Source: Streptococcus suis
GTDB lineage: Bacteria; Bacillota; Bacilli; Lactobacillales; Streptococcaceae
Direction: 5' to 3'
DNA: 64,000 nt
Assembly: GCF_024509525.1 (NCBI RefSeq)
Contig: NZ_JAMWEM010000003.1
Coordinates: 62,001-126,000 of the forward strand
Below are positions 19,411 through 29,162 of this stretch, piece by piece. The position numbers were made by a program, and so were the translations under genes. Numbering within the stretch: the stretch's first letter is position 1; each line of letters opens with the position of its first letter. The notes under the pieces were generated by a model. The model was not told the DNA's origin. It saw only the letters and a program-made list of their open reading frames with translations, and made no database searches.

Positions 19411-21735
19411 TTAAGGATTATCTTGCCAATTGAAATAGGTCATCAATCTTTTTCCTATATACTCATATACCTCACAATCTTGTTGCTGGTTTTCTTCAAG
19501 ATAGGTTCTGTAGTGATTTAGGAAAAAAATGTAACACTCTTTTAAATAGGTCATATCTTTGTTTAATAAGGCAAAGTCAATTATTTTTTCTTCCAAGCCT
19601 TTGATATTGTTAATGATGCGCTTTTCCGATAGCTGTGTGTTGGTTATGCTATTTTCCCGTATTCTGTATACGTACATATAATCGTTGACAAAAACGTTTT
19701 TTTGGCTTTTAAAAAATAGTTTGTGTGTTGTGTACTGGTCCTCGTGTAAGACTCCTACAGGATACCTGATTGATTTAGATGGATTGCTATCATTGAATAG
19801 GCTTGCTTTATATAGTTTAGCCCAAGCATTCACAAAAATTCCTAAAAAATACCGATGACATTTTTCAAGGCATTGGTCTCCAGTTAAAAATTCGATTTTA
19901 TTGCCACTGTTTAGATAGTTAATAAATACAAATAATTTGTTGTCTTCTTCAAACTCTAAATACTTGCCAATGGCAATATCTGCCTGACAAGTTTTGGCAT
20001 ACATATACAAGTTGTATATGCAATCCATTCCTATGTAGTCATCACTATCAACAAAGGTTACAAACTGACCAGTCATGGCATCCAGTCCCTTATTTCGAGC
20101 ATCAGATAGTCCGCCATTTTCTTGATGAATGACCTTTATCCGCCCATCTTTTGCGGCATAGTCATCACAAATCTTGCCTGAACTATCAGTCGAACCATCA
20201 TTGACCAGGATAATTTCTAGATTTTGATAGGTTTGGTTGAGGATACTATCCAGACATTCGTGTAGGTAATTCTCGACATTGTAGACAGGAACGATAACAC
20301 TGATCAGCTCTTCTTTGATTTTTCGATAGACATAGAGAGTTTCTTTGACATAAGAAATCTTGTCGGTTTCATAGCTCTTCGGTATCAAATCATTGACTAA
20401 ATCGATATGGTTGTCTCTTACATAGCTTGTTTTGAAGAGTTTACAATAGGGATTTGTCAGATAGGTTTTATGTCTAGGGAAAGTCTGGAAGTGCTTATTT
20501 ACAGTTTCAGCCGTCACTGTCTCTTCCTTGAATAGATTGGTATGGAAGTAGTAGTTACCATCGTTTTCATTAAAGTTACAGTTTTCCAGCAGTACAATAT
20601 CAGACTGGTATTGTTCAGCACTGTTCAAGGCTGTTTCGATAAATGAATCATCCAGTTCATCGATGTGATTGAGGCTAATCAGGTATTGCCCCTTGACCAG
20701 CTTGAGCAAGTCTAGTCCTAACGGACTTGCTGGGTCGACATTTAGGATGACTATATTTTCCGAATCAAGTAAGGATTTGGAGCGAATATCCTCCATTTGA
20801 ATAGTCATCTCAGGGTCGTAATTTAGTAAGATAAGTTGGATATTCTTGTAACTCTGCTTACAAATTTTTTCGATAGTTGTCAGACTTGTTTCATTGTAGA
20901 TGGGGAGGAGGAGGCTTACTTTTGTTTGTTGAATCTGTTTCATATGGGTTACGAATTGGCTTTTCCAGAGTTCTAGGTATTTAGATATTTTCTTATTTTG
21001 ATAATTTGTAGGGATCCAAGGCTTAGCAATCTGTGAATTGTAATGAATTACCTTTATCTCATCAAGACTTAACAAGTCTTTTTCCATTGCTTCAACTGTG
21101 TAGTTATAAGCTAGGGGAAGATCTGCTATTTTTCCTTTCAAAGCAACATTGATGACGTCTTGGTCTTGAAATAGAATGATGTCTTTTAGTCGCTCTGTTT
21201 CCGTAAATAAATGATGAGTAATCTTATCTTGGCGCATTTTTTGCAAGTTGCAGATCAAGACTCCTACATTGATAAATAGTTCATCTAAATTAAATCCCAA
21301 TTTTAATTTATGGTCAGGAAAACGATTGATTATGTCAATTTCGTTGACACCTGCCAAATAGTGCTGACTGACATCAATATCCCACAGCTCTTTAACATCG
21401 CATCGAATCAAGAGGTCGCTATCCAAGTAGATGACTTTATCACAATCTACGAGAATTTCTGGCAATAAATAACGGTAATAAGTTTCAATTGTGATGCCAT
21501 CTAGTGTTAGCGGTAAATTGGAAAATAAATCTCTATCAATCGTGACAAAATGAATGTTTACAGATTCAGTCTCCAATGTTTTTAGCCTATCTTTTGACTT
21601 GTCGGATAAATCAGTATGGAGTACAAATATATCCAGATTATTTGTGTATTTTTTTATCATAGAAATCGTAAAAAATACATAGAGGCAATGATTGTCGTTA
21701 ATTGAAAAAGCTATGTTTATTTTACTCATTTTCAT
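19411..21735 (-). CDS. Triple-domain glycosyltransferase: GT8 + degenerate GT2-like + GT2
   Basis: A 774-residue protein. Residues 1-265 are a GT8 domain with the metal-binding DSD in VIYLDSDLLI (105-107) and FQDQDVINVALKGK. Residues ~270-472 resemble a GT2 fold (TKVSLLLPIYNETSLTTIEK, VKGQYLISLNHIDELDD) but lack DGSTD and DxD. Residues ~477-774 are a canonical GT2 (SVIVPVYNVENYLHECLDS, VNDGSTDSSG, FVDSDDY, EDQYTTHKLFF). Two catalytic domains imply two successive sugar transfers to the SRR glycan. AGGA lies just before ATG 21735; a second ATG two codons later is possible. Confidence 0.87.
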   Translation of the reverse strand: MKMSKINIAFSINDNHCLYVFFTISMIKKYTNNLDIFVLHTDLSDKSKDRLKTLETESVNIHFVTIDRDLFSNLPLTLDGITIETYYRYLLPEILVDCDKVIYLDSDLLIRCDVKELWDIDVSQHYLAGVNEIDIINRFPDHKLKLGFNLDELFINVGVLICNLQKMRQDKITHHLFTETERLKDIILFQDQDVINVALKGKIADLPLAYNYTVEAMEKDLLSLDEIKVIHYNSQIAKPWIPTNYQNKKISKYLELWKSQFVTHMKQIQQTKVSLLLPIYNETSLTTIEKICKQSYKNIQLILLNYDPEMTIQMEDIRSKSLLDSENIVILNVDPASPLGLDLLKLVKGQYLISLNHIDELDDSFIETALNSAEQYQSDIVLLENCNFNENDGNYYFHTNLFKEETVTAETVNKHFQTFPRHKTYLTNPYCKLFKTSYVRDNHIDLVNDLIPKSYETDKISYVKETLYVYRKIKEELISVIVPVYNVENYLHECLDSILNQTYQNLEIILVNDGSTDSSGKICDDYAAKDGRIKVIHQENGGLSDARNKGLDAMTGQFVTFVDSDDYIGMDCIYNLYMYAKTCQADIAIGKYLEFEEDNKLFVFINYLNSGNKIEFLTGDQCLEKCHRYFLGIFVNAWAKLYKASLFNDSNPSKSIRYPVGVLHEDQYTTHKLFFKSQKNVFVNDYMYVYRIRENSITNTQLSEKRIINNIKGLEEKIIDFALLNKDMTYLKECYIFFLNHYRTYLEENQQQDCEVYEYIGKRLMTYFNWQDNP

Positions 21736-21791
21736 CTAATCCTTATGCGTTAAATTTGGAAATCGGCAACCTCGATAGTATCCGCTGATAA

Positions 21792-23423
21792 TCACCCCAA
21801 AAGTGCAAGCTGGATGTCAATCTCTTCTGCCAAGTTTGGAGGTAAAACAGCGATTTCTTTCGACAGGGACAGCAGTTCTTGGTGATAGAAGTCTTTGTCC
21901 GCTCCCTTTGTTAAGACGTGATATGCCATTAGAGCAGTAAAGTAGTCTGAGGCTTCTTGACTGTTGCTTATTAAGGTTTGGTCAGGTCGACTATTGCTAG
22001 AAATATAGGTAACTTCTGGCAGATAGGCTAGGCTTGCTTGAGAATGTATCAAGAATCGTGTGAGGATATGGCTAGGCAGTTCTGCTCTTCGTTGCCAAGC
22101 ATTTGTCACCACTTTGGGAGCCAGGAGCATACCAGACAAGGATTGGTAATAGGCGACTTGCTGGCTGGGTGCCAGCTGTGTCTGTTGTAGGTAAGATTTT
22201 CCATCCAGAACTTGTTTTTCTTGCCACAAGGGGTTGAAAAAGTAGAAGTTACTAGTAGTCTGTTCAAATTGGCTACAGCTGACTTTGCTGATGTCAGCCT
22301 GATTTTCTTCTAGTGCTAAAAAGAGATTTGCGAGATAGAAGGAGTCTACCCAATCATTTGCATAAATCAGACTTAGATAGTTACCTGCCATCTTTTCCAA
22401 TCCCGTTTGAAGAAATGTATCTTTATTATTCGGGGAAAAGCTATAGTAGCGGAAATGAGAGGAAGAACTAATTGCCGCTAAACATATTTCTTTGGTTTTC
22501 CTGTCTGCTGAATAATCCAAGATGATACAATCAATATTGCGATAAACCTGTTGGTGGATAGATTCCAATGTTTTGTCCAAGTTGTTTGCTGCTTCAAAAA
22601 TAGGAAGTACCAGGCTGATTTTAGGTTCGATAAACTGGAGATAGGCCTGATGACACTCCAAGTAACGATTGACTGCGAGTCGATTGTACTCTGGAACATC
22701 AAGTTGGCGATTCCATGGTTTTTCTAAACTAAAATGGTTTAACACAATATCGGCTTCTTTGCGAAGATTTGCTTGTCGCTCCATATAGCCGTAATTATAA
22801 ATAGGGTCTAGGACTTTTATCTTCCCTTCCAAAGCGACGTTAATGATATCTTGGTCTTGGAGACGAATCTTATCCTTGATGGCATGTCCGCATTCAAATA
22901 ACAAGCTTTCAATCTTATCTTCTCTGATTTTTTTAAGGTCCATGAGTAGAACCCCAGAGTTAAAGTAATAAGTTGGATCCGTCATTCCAATGCTTCGTCG
23001 GTAGTTGAAAGCGTCCTCCGAAGGAGGTTCGCTAACTGCGGCCATATAAGCCCCGTCTAATGGAGTTTCCCAGAGGGGCTGGAGATCCTTTTGAGCTAGA
23101 ATATCGCTATCTAGGTACAAGATACGATCTAAATCAGGAAGAAGACTGGCAAAGGCCATGCGGAAATAAACCTCAGGCCGTGTGATATGGCTTCGGTTAA
23201 GAGGTAACTCTTCAAATTGTTTGGTATCCACCACAACTATATTTATAATTAGATTGTAAAATCGGTCTTCTAATTTTTGAAGTTTAAAGCGACTATAGTC
23301 TGATATATCAGATGTGAGGACATAGACGGAAACAGGGGATTTTCCTGTATGCACCATGATGGAATAGAGGGTGGTTCCCATGTAGTCTATATAGGAATCG
23401 CTGACAGTAAATGCTAGGTTCAT
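21792..23423 (-). CDS. GT8 glycosyltransferase with degenerate GT2-like C-terminal domain
   Basis: A 543-residue protein. GT8 at 1-~255: MNLAFTVSDSYIDYMGTTLY, RILYLDSDILAQ with DSD at 105-107, YYFNSGVLLMDLKKIR and LQDQDIINVALEGK. From ~265 a GT2-like fold begins (PKISLVLPIFEAANNLDKTL, YRNIDCIILDYS, GNYLSLIYANDWVDSFY) without the DGSTD/DxD residues, so it is probably non-catalytic. It follows the 1124-residue protein by 9 bases with AAGGAAA before ATG, so translation is tightly linked. Likely extends the SRR glycan. Confidence 0.87.
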   Translation of the reverse strand: MNLAFTVSDSYIDYMGTTLYSIMVHTGKSPVSVYVLTSDISDYSRFKLQKLEDRFYNLIINIVVVDTKQFEELPLNRSHITRPEVYFRMAFASLLPDLDRILYLDSDILAQKDLQPLWETPLDGAYMAAVSEPPSEDAFNYRRSIGMTDPTYYFNSGVLLMDLKKIREDKIESLLFECGHAIKDKIRLQDQDIINVALEGKIKVLDPIYNYGYMERQANLRKEADIVLNHFSLEKPWNRQLDVPEYNRLAVNRYLECHQAYLQFIEPKISLVLPIFEAANNLDKTLESIHQQVYRNIDCIILDYSADRKTKEICLAAISSSSHFRYYSFSPNNKDTFLQTGLEKMAGNYLSLIYANDWVDSFYLANLFLALEENQADISKVSCSQFEQTTSNFYFFNPLWQEKQVLDGKSYLQQTQLAPSQQVAYYQSLSGMLLAPKVVTNAWQRRAELPSHILTRFLIHSQASLAYLPEVTYISSNSRPDQTLISNSQEASDYFTALMAYHVLTKGADKDFYHQELLSLSKEIAVLPPNLAEEIDIQLALLG

Positions 23424-23432
23424 AATGTTTCC

Positions 23433-26400
23433 TTAATAGAATGGCTTGTGATGAGGAAGTTGCTCTAAGAATTTTAACTCATTGAGCTTCGCTTCTATCT
23501 TGGTAGCGAGTTCTTCTTTCTCTAGTTTCTGAGTGGTCACAAGCAGGCTATAGAGTTCTTGTTTGTAAAATTCTTTGTAATGGATGAGAGACAGATTACA
23601 TAGCGCCATATAGGAGGCGAAGTGGTTCAATTCTTTCATTCGCTGGAGAATGCCCCCTTCGGTTTCAAAGGTGGGCTGAACTATTGATACATTTCGTTTG
23701 ACATAAGTTCTATTATTGACAAAGGCCACGGATTCACCTACCAAGTAAAATAGGCAGGCCAGTAAATCTTCTGACTGATAGCTAGCAAGTGCCCCTGCTT
23801 TTTGCAGAATACTGGAATGATAGAGTTTTCCATCTAAATGCGTATGGCGGTAATATTCATACCATTTTAAACCGAATAGATTCTCAAGTAAATAACTGCT
23901 TGTCCGACTTCCGGTAGCAATATCTACTTCAAATATTTTATAGATTCCATCATTCTCTTCAAATAGGGTGAAAGCAGTACTTGCAATGAGTGTATTTTCT
24001 TCGACAAGTTGATGATAGAGAGAGGATATATGAGTTTTATCTAGCCAGTCTTCTGCTTCAATCATACTGAAATAGCTTGATTTGATTTGTGTTAGTCCCA
24101 CTTGGTAGGCCTCTATCTTGTTTGAAAAGTCTTTCTTGATGACTGTAACATGCCGATTGTTGATTAGATAAGGGACTAAGATATCTTCCAGTTCAGATTG
24201 TTTGTCTGACATGAGAACAACCACATCTATGTAGGGATAGTCTTGATTGAAGATACTGTCTAAACAGTTGCGAAGAGAGCTCTCACGTGTCTTCCAAGCG
24301 TTGACCAAGAGCGTAACAGTTTCTTGTGGAGTTGATAAAGAAGAGCAAGAATTGAGATTCTCCGTATACTGTCTACGCATTTTCTCAGTCAATTGTTGCA
24401 CTTGTTCTTTATAGTAGTCAGTAAAATCGACTGTCAATAGCTGATGGTTGCATAGAAGGGTAAAGAGATAAGCTAAATCATCCACTCTATTTCTTAGTGT
24501 TCCTAAGGTTTCAACCTCCACTCTTAAGCGACGTACATAGAGTTTGTGACGGCTAATCACCACTTTGTCAGCAGTTAGATAGGCAAGATAGGCTAATTTT
24601 GTGTTGTTTAATGACTGTCTATGAAAGATAGGTGAGAAAATTTGGGCATGGAATAATTTTCCAAAGAGCGTTTCATGTCCTTCTTTTTCAAACCAAATCA
24701 TGCCGTAGAGACTTTGAAGCACTTCCTTGCTTTCCATAATGGTGCCCTGTGGAAATTCTTCTGAATAGAAGAGGTAATTTTGCTGTTCCTCGTCAAAGAC
24801 AGCGAAAGAAGTCTGGGCGATCTGGCAATCTTTCTCAGTCAAGGAGGTTAATAAGCACTCGATGTATTCCAAATCCAGCCAGTCAGTCTGACGGACAAAG
24901 GTCAGGTAGTCTCCGCTTGCTTGCTGGATACCAGCTTGCTCTAAAGAGGAAGTCTGGCTATCTAGGGTTAGTAGCTTGATGCGCAGGTCTCTCTGGTAGC
25001 TAGCTGCCAAGTCATGGCTGTGTCCATAAGCCCGATCTTGTAGCAGGAGAACCTCTAAATTACGATAGGTCTGTTCGCTAATGGTTTCCAGACAGCCTTT
25101 AAGGTGAGGGCTTTCTTCACGAATCGGTAGGATGATACTAACTAGAGGTTTATCTTGCATAGTGAGGAATTGTGTTTGATAGTCTTGATAGGTCAGAGCC
25201 GAGTCTTGAAGATAGTCAGGTATTTTTGTGATAGCATGCCAGGCCTTGATGTCACCGTTGAAGTGTTCGATGACAATCTCGTCAGCTGCCAGTTCCCTAT
25301 TTTGCTTGCGGACATCGGTATAGTTGTAGGCAGGAGACAATTGCTTGAACTGTCCCTTGTAGTAGGTATTTAAAATATCTTGGTCAGGGAATTTATAGTC
25401 TTGTGCCTTTTCTAAAGCCATGGCAATCAACTGATTGGTAGTACCATTCTGACGCATCTTGTCAAGGTCCATCAAGAGCACACCTGAGCTAAAGTAGGCA
25501 TCATTTGGACCAAAGCCCAGACTATCCAGATACCATTGGTAGTATTTGAAAATATCTGCTTCAATGATTGCTCCAAGCTCATATTCCTCTAAATCTGTTT
25601 GGAAGAGCTCCATCAAGTTCCCATGTACCAAGATGTCCACATCCAGGTAGAGAATTCGATCCAAGTCAGCTAGGAGCTCTGGAAGTAGGAATCGTGAAAA
25701 CGATTCAATCGGGAATTGCTCTGTCCGAATAGGAATGGCTGAAAACTGCTGGTCTTCCAACAAATGGAAGTGCAACTCTAAATTGGGAGTTTGTTGAGCT
25801 AGGTTGCCCAAGTCTTGGAGAATGCTCTGAGCAATCTCCTTGTAAAGAATATGGACTCGTACCTCTTCCTTTGGATGATGGGCGAGGATAGATAAGATAG
25901 TGGCGCCAAGGTATTGGGCATAGCGATTATTAACAGAGAAAGCAATATCCAAGGTTTTGCTTTCCTGGAGAGCTGGCAGGACTTCACCTGTCAAGTCTAA
26001 GACAATTTGTTGTAGATAGTCTTGATCCTCAGTGAAGATGATATCCTGGTCAAAATTATGTTCAGCTGTGTGCTTGTGCTGGAGTTTGATTTTGGTTTGA
26101 GCCTGCATGGTAAACCATTCATACTCCGAATCAATATGGCCAATATCAATTGCTTGCATACCTGTTTTAGACAGACGATAGGCCAGGACTTTGGCAGTTG
26201 GTCCCAACATCAAAAGGACTAGTTTGTCTTGTCCGTAGGTCTTGATGGCCGAAATAATCTCGTCTATTTGGGCGTAGGCATTTTTTGAGGGACAGATAAT
26301 CCGCTGGATAGATTTGGCTTCTTGAAAAAGGTCGTTGCCCACACCTGAGCGAGAGGTTTTGCCCTCGACAATCAGGATGTCCTTGTCTATCCAAATCTGC

Positions 26401-26807
26401 TTTAAGCTTTGAAAATAGGTAGCAGATAAACTTTTATCGGCTAGGTCCATATAAGGACGGGAGATAAAGGTACTTCCATACCAAGGAGCTTTACAAATCT
26501 GGCGGTAGTAGTCTTGGTAGTGCTGTAAGTGTCCTTCCCAAAAATGATTACAGGCGTCTGTATAGCGTTCTCTGTTTTCGAAAACATCTGATAAACAGAC
26601 CATGAAGTGATGGTTGCTTTCAAGTCCTAGTATCTCTTTTAATTCACTGGCTAGCTGAGGGTCATAGTCTTGGTAAGGAATGCTGTGACCTGCAATAATG
26701 TCCATTTCTCCATCGCCAAATCGTGCGACAGAGCAGGAGTGTTCCAAAATATAATCTAGGCTTTGAGAAATAGGTTTTACTCGGATGGGGATAGTTGGTG
26801 TATTCAT
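23433..26807 (-). CDS. Giant glycosyltransferase: GT-D (DUF1792) + GT8 + two degenerate GT2-like domains
   Basis: A 1124-residue protein. Residues 1-~265 match the GT-D/DUF1792 domain of dGT1-type enzymes (LDYILEHSCSVARFGDGEMD, metal-site GDGEM at 31-35; VGNDLFQEAKSIQRIICPSK). Residues ~285-545 are GT8 with DVD at 389-391 in RILYLDVDILVHG. Two further GT2-like folds follow (from ~555, PLVSIILPIREESPHLKGCL; from ~850, ETVTLLVNAWKTRESSLRN), both lacking DGSTD and the DxD pair. dGT1 of other streptococci carries only GT-D plus GT8 (about 580 residues), so the C-terminal half is extra. The ribosome site is weak (AGAAAG). It probably adds the third and fourth sugars. Confidence 0.87.
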   Translation of the reverse strand: MNTPTIPIRVKPISQSLDYILEHSCSVARFGDGEMDIIAGHSIPYQDYDPQLASELKEILGLESNHHFMVCLSDVFENRERYTDACNHFWEGHLQHYQDYYRQICKAPWYGSTFISRPYMDLADKSLSATYFQSLKQIWIDKDILIVEGKTSRSGVGNDLFQEAKSIQRIICPSKNAYAQIDEIISAIKTYGQDKLVLLMLGPTAKVLAYRLSKTGMQAIDIGHIDSEYEWFTMQAQTKIKLQHKHTAEHNFDQDIIFTEDQDYLQQIVLDLTGEVLPALQESKTLDIAFSVNNRYAQYLGATILSILAHHPKEEVRVHILYKEIAQSILQDLGNLAQQTPNLELHFHLLEDQQFSAIPIRTEQFPIESFSRFLLPELLADLDRILYLDVDILVHGNLMELFQTDLEEYELGAIIEADIFKYYQWYLDSLGFGPNDAYFSSGVLLMDLDKMRQNGTTNQLIAMALEKAQDYKFPDQDILNTYYKGQFKQLSPAYNYTDVRKQNRELAADEIVIEHFNGDIKAWHAITKIPDYLQDSALTYQDYQTQFLTMQDKPLVSIILPIREESPHLKGCLETISEQTYRNLEVLLLQDRAYGHSHDLAASYQRDLRIKLLTLDSQTSSLEQAGIQQASGDYLTFVRQTDWLDLEYIECLLTSLTEKDCQIAQTSFAVFDEEQQNYLFYSEEFPQGTIMESKEVLQSLYGMIWFEKEGHETLFGKLFHAQIFSPIFHRQSLNNTKLAYLAYLTADKVVISRHKLYVRRLRVEVETLGTLRNRVDDLAYLFTLLCNHQLLTVDFTDYYKEQVQQLTEKMRRQYTENLNSCSSLSTPQETVTLLVNAWKTRESSLRNCLDSIFNQDYPYIDVVVLMSDKQSELEDILVPYLINNRHVTVIKKDFSNKIEAYQVGLTQIKSSYFSMIEAEDWLDKTHISSLYHQLVEENTLIASTAFTLFEENDGIYKIFEVDIATGSRTSSYLLENLFGLKWYEYYRHTHLDGKLYHSSILQKAGALASYQSEDLLACLFYLVGESVAFVNNRTYVKRNVSIVQPTFETEGGILQRMKELNHFASYMALCNLSLIHYKEFYKQELYSLLVTTQKLEKEELATKIEAKLNELKFLEQLPHHKPFY

Positions 26808-26842
26808 AGGAAATTGCTTGTTTCTTTCTGATTAGGAGGTTC

Positions 26843-27727
26843 TTATTCACTAAATAGTTCCAGTTTGTTTAAAACACGTAGGTATTCTAAGCTATCGCTA
26901 CACTGATGGACTTCTAATTCATGTTTGGTATGTAATAGGACATTATAGAGTTTTTGGCGAACCAGCTCCGTATCCTTCTTGGCTAAAACCAAATCAACGA
27001 TGCGTTCTTCCAAGGCTTCGATATTGTTCATGCTTGTTTTTAGATTGAAGTCGGTGGTCATAAAGCTCTGACCATGACGGCGGTACATGTAAAATTCGCT
27101 ATGAATCAGTGCGATTTGCTTGGCTTTTAAAAAGGTCTTGTGAATGGTATATTCATCCTCATACCTTTTGTTCTTGGGAAAACGAAGAGTATCGAATAGG
27201 GAAGCCTTGAAGAGTTTGCCACACGGAATTACAAAGGGGGCAGTGTTGAGGTTTTTCCAAACAACTTGTCGGTCGAGAGCTTCTTGAACGGTTAGAAATT
27301 CTGTCTGATCCTTTTGTGCCTGCTCAACGAAGTAGTAGAAGGTATGATTTCTCTCGTCCCAGATGAAAAAGTGACCAATGACAATGTCTACCTCATGCTG
27401 AATGGCAGTTGTCAGACAGGTTTCTAGAAAATCTTCACGAATACCATCGTCAGAGTCTAGGAAGGTAATATACTCCCCTTTTGCAAGGGACAGACCAGTA
27501 TTGCGGGCTTCGGACACCCCCCTATTTTTCATATGGATAACACGGATACGGTCATCGCGTCTAGCATAATCGTCACACATACTGCCAGATGAGTCAGTAG
27601 AACCATCATTTATGAGTAACAATTCCCAGTTAGAGTAGGTTTGACCGAGGACCGTTCGAATACATTCATCCAGATAGTTTTCGACATTATAGACAGGGAC
27701 AATAATACTGATTAATGGGGTATTCAA
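26843..27727 (-). CDS. GT2 glycosyltransferase, first gene of the minus-strand cluster
   Basis: A 294-residue canonical GT2: ISIIVPVYNVENYLDECIRT, LINDGSTDSSGSMCDDYA, YITFLDSDDGI and a C-terminal helical region with YEDEYTIHKTFLKAK. The start is TTG at 27727 with AAGGAG 6 bases ahead; no ATG fits. It is closely related to the third domain of the 774-residue protein and to the fragment at 16661-17089. It shares the 200-base divergent promoter region with secY2. Confidence 0.88.
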   Translation of the reverse strand: MNTPLISIIVPVYNVENYLDECIRTVLGQTYSNWELLLINDGSTDSSGSMCDDYARRDDRIRVIHMKNRGVSEARNTGLSLAKGEYITFLDSDDGIREDFLETCLTTAIQHEVDIVIGHFFIWDERNHTFYYFVEQAQKDQTEFLTVQEALDRQVVWKNLNTAPFVIPCGKLFKASLFDTLRFPKNKRYEDEYTIHKTFLKAKQIALIHSEFYMYRRHGQSFMTTDFNLKTSMNNIEALEERIVDLVLAKKDTELVRQKLYNVLLHTKHELEVHQCSDSLEYLRVLNKLELFSE

Positions 27728-27859
27728 AATTTTCTCCTTCTTGTATAGATATCTAGACTATTTTATCATATTGGTACTGTTTGTGCACCTTTTTACAAAT
27801 ATTTCTACTGGTAATAATCTATAGATATATTAGCAAAAAGTGAGGGTGAGTATTGCTGT

Positions 27860-27888
27860 TTTACTTCATATGAAAATTATGCTAAAAT
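27860..27888 (+). promoter_or_regulatory. Promoter of the secY2 operon
   Basis: TTTACT at 27860-27865 and TAAAAT at 27883-27888, spacer 17 bases, with TATGC ahead of the -10. It sits in the 197-base divergent gap; the opposite promoter for the GT cluster is less clear. Confidence 0.65.
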
Positions 27889-27924
27889 CGAGTGATATAG
27901 AAACTAATTTGAAGGATACACCTT

Positions 27925-29154
27925 ATGAAGAGATTATTTTTGAAACATCCCATAATTAATCAAATAGCAGTGAGTAGTTTGATTATCATGATATTTTTGG
28001 CTGGTCGCTATATACCAGTACCATTGGTTGAACTAGCACCATATTTATCGGACCTAGATCTAAGCTCCCTTCCTTGGTATCAAATTCCGTCCAGTAGCTT
28101 GACCGTGTTTTCAATCTTTGCACTGGGGCTAGGTCCGTGGATGTATGCGACGATATTGATTTCTTTATTTTCCATTGGAAGTAAGCAGGTTGCAGTTTCG
28201 CCACGAGTCAGCGAATTGAGAAAGAATAGCTTAATGTTTGTGTTGGCTCTGATACAGGGATTGGGCGTAGCGATTACCTTAAATTATGGAGAATCTGTTA
28301 AGGCCTCCATTATAGATGACATTTTTTTGGTGAGCCTAGTCATGATTGCGGGGGCCTATGTTGTTAGTTGGTTCGCCAATATGAATACCGCATATGGACT
28401 AGGAGGAACCTCCCTGATCATCCTGATTAACATTATTGTTAGTCAATTTACGACATTTCCGTTGTTTTTTGAATTGTTTCAAAGTGGTCTAGCCTTAGTT
28501 GGCTTTTTGTTATTAGGGTGGATTGTTTTCGCTCTTTACTTGAGTGTCGTCTTGGATCAAGCAGAATATCGAATTCCGATCCAACGAATCGCTATCAAAA
28601 GCGATTTGATGAAAGAAGCCTATATGCCAATCAAGCTAAATATTGCAGGGGGTATGCCATTTATGTATGCCTATACTTTGTTGGCCTTTCCTCAATATAT
28701 CTTTCTACTATTGTCCTTCTTGTTTCCTAAATACGGTCCCTTCTTTCAAGTACTGGGAAGTTATTTTGTGCTGACAAGGTGGGAAGGAATTGTATTTTTC
28801 CTTGCCATATTGGCGCTTTTGACAGTTGCATTTTCCTTTACAACAATAAACCCAACTGACAAATCAAAGGAGATGCGGAAGTCAGGTGACTATATTCCTT
28901 TTGTAAGACCAGGACAACCGACCAAGGATTACCTAACAGCCATTGTTCTCAGAATTGCTACGATTAATGCGATTTTCCTAATGTGTATGGCTGGCATTCC
29001 GATGTTGGCTAGTCTTGGGAATCCAGATATTCAGCCGATTGCAGGTCTTCCAGGGATTATCATGATGGTGGTTGGTATTGTACTGACAACTATCAAAGAA
29101 GTGAGAGTAGCGAGATTGAAGAAGCGATATAGTTCGTTATTCACAATTGAGTAG
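27925..29154 (+). CDS. secY2: Accessory Sec translocase channel SecY2
   Basis: A 409-residue polytopic membrane protein of the SecY2 subfamily, shorter than housekeeping SecY. Ten hydrophobic segments are visible; the start MKRLFLKHPIINQIAVSSLI, the plug region LPWYQIPSSSLTVFSIFALGLGPW and TTINPTDKSKEMRKSGDYIP fit the family. It forms the channel dedicated to SRR glycoprotein export with SecA2. GAAGGA precedes the ATG; asp1 follows after 8 bases. Confidence 0.93.
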   Translation: MKRLFLKHPIINQIAVSSLIIMIFLAGRYIPVPLVELAPYLSDLDLSSLPWYQIPSSSLTVFSIFALGLGPWMYATILISLFSIGSKQVAVSPRVSELRKNSLMFVLALIQGLGVAITLNYGESVKASIIDDIFLVSLVMIAGAYVVSWFANMNTAYGLGGTSLIILINIIVSQFTTFPLFFELFQSGLALVGFLLLGWIVFALYLSVVLDQAEYRIPIQRIAIKSDLMKEAYMPIKLNIAGGMPFMYAYTLLAFPQYIFLLLSFLFPKYGPFFQVLGSYFVLTRWEGIVFFLAILALLTVAFSFTTINPTDKSKEMRKSGDYIPFVRPGQPTKDYLTAIVLRIATINAIFLMCMAGIPMLASLGNPDIQPIAGLPGIIMMVVGIVLTTIKEVRVARLKKRYSSLFTIE

Positions 29155-29162
29155 GAGAAAGT

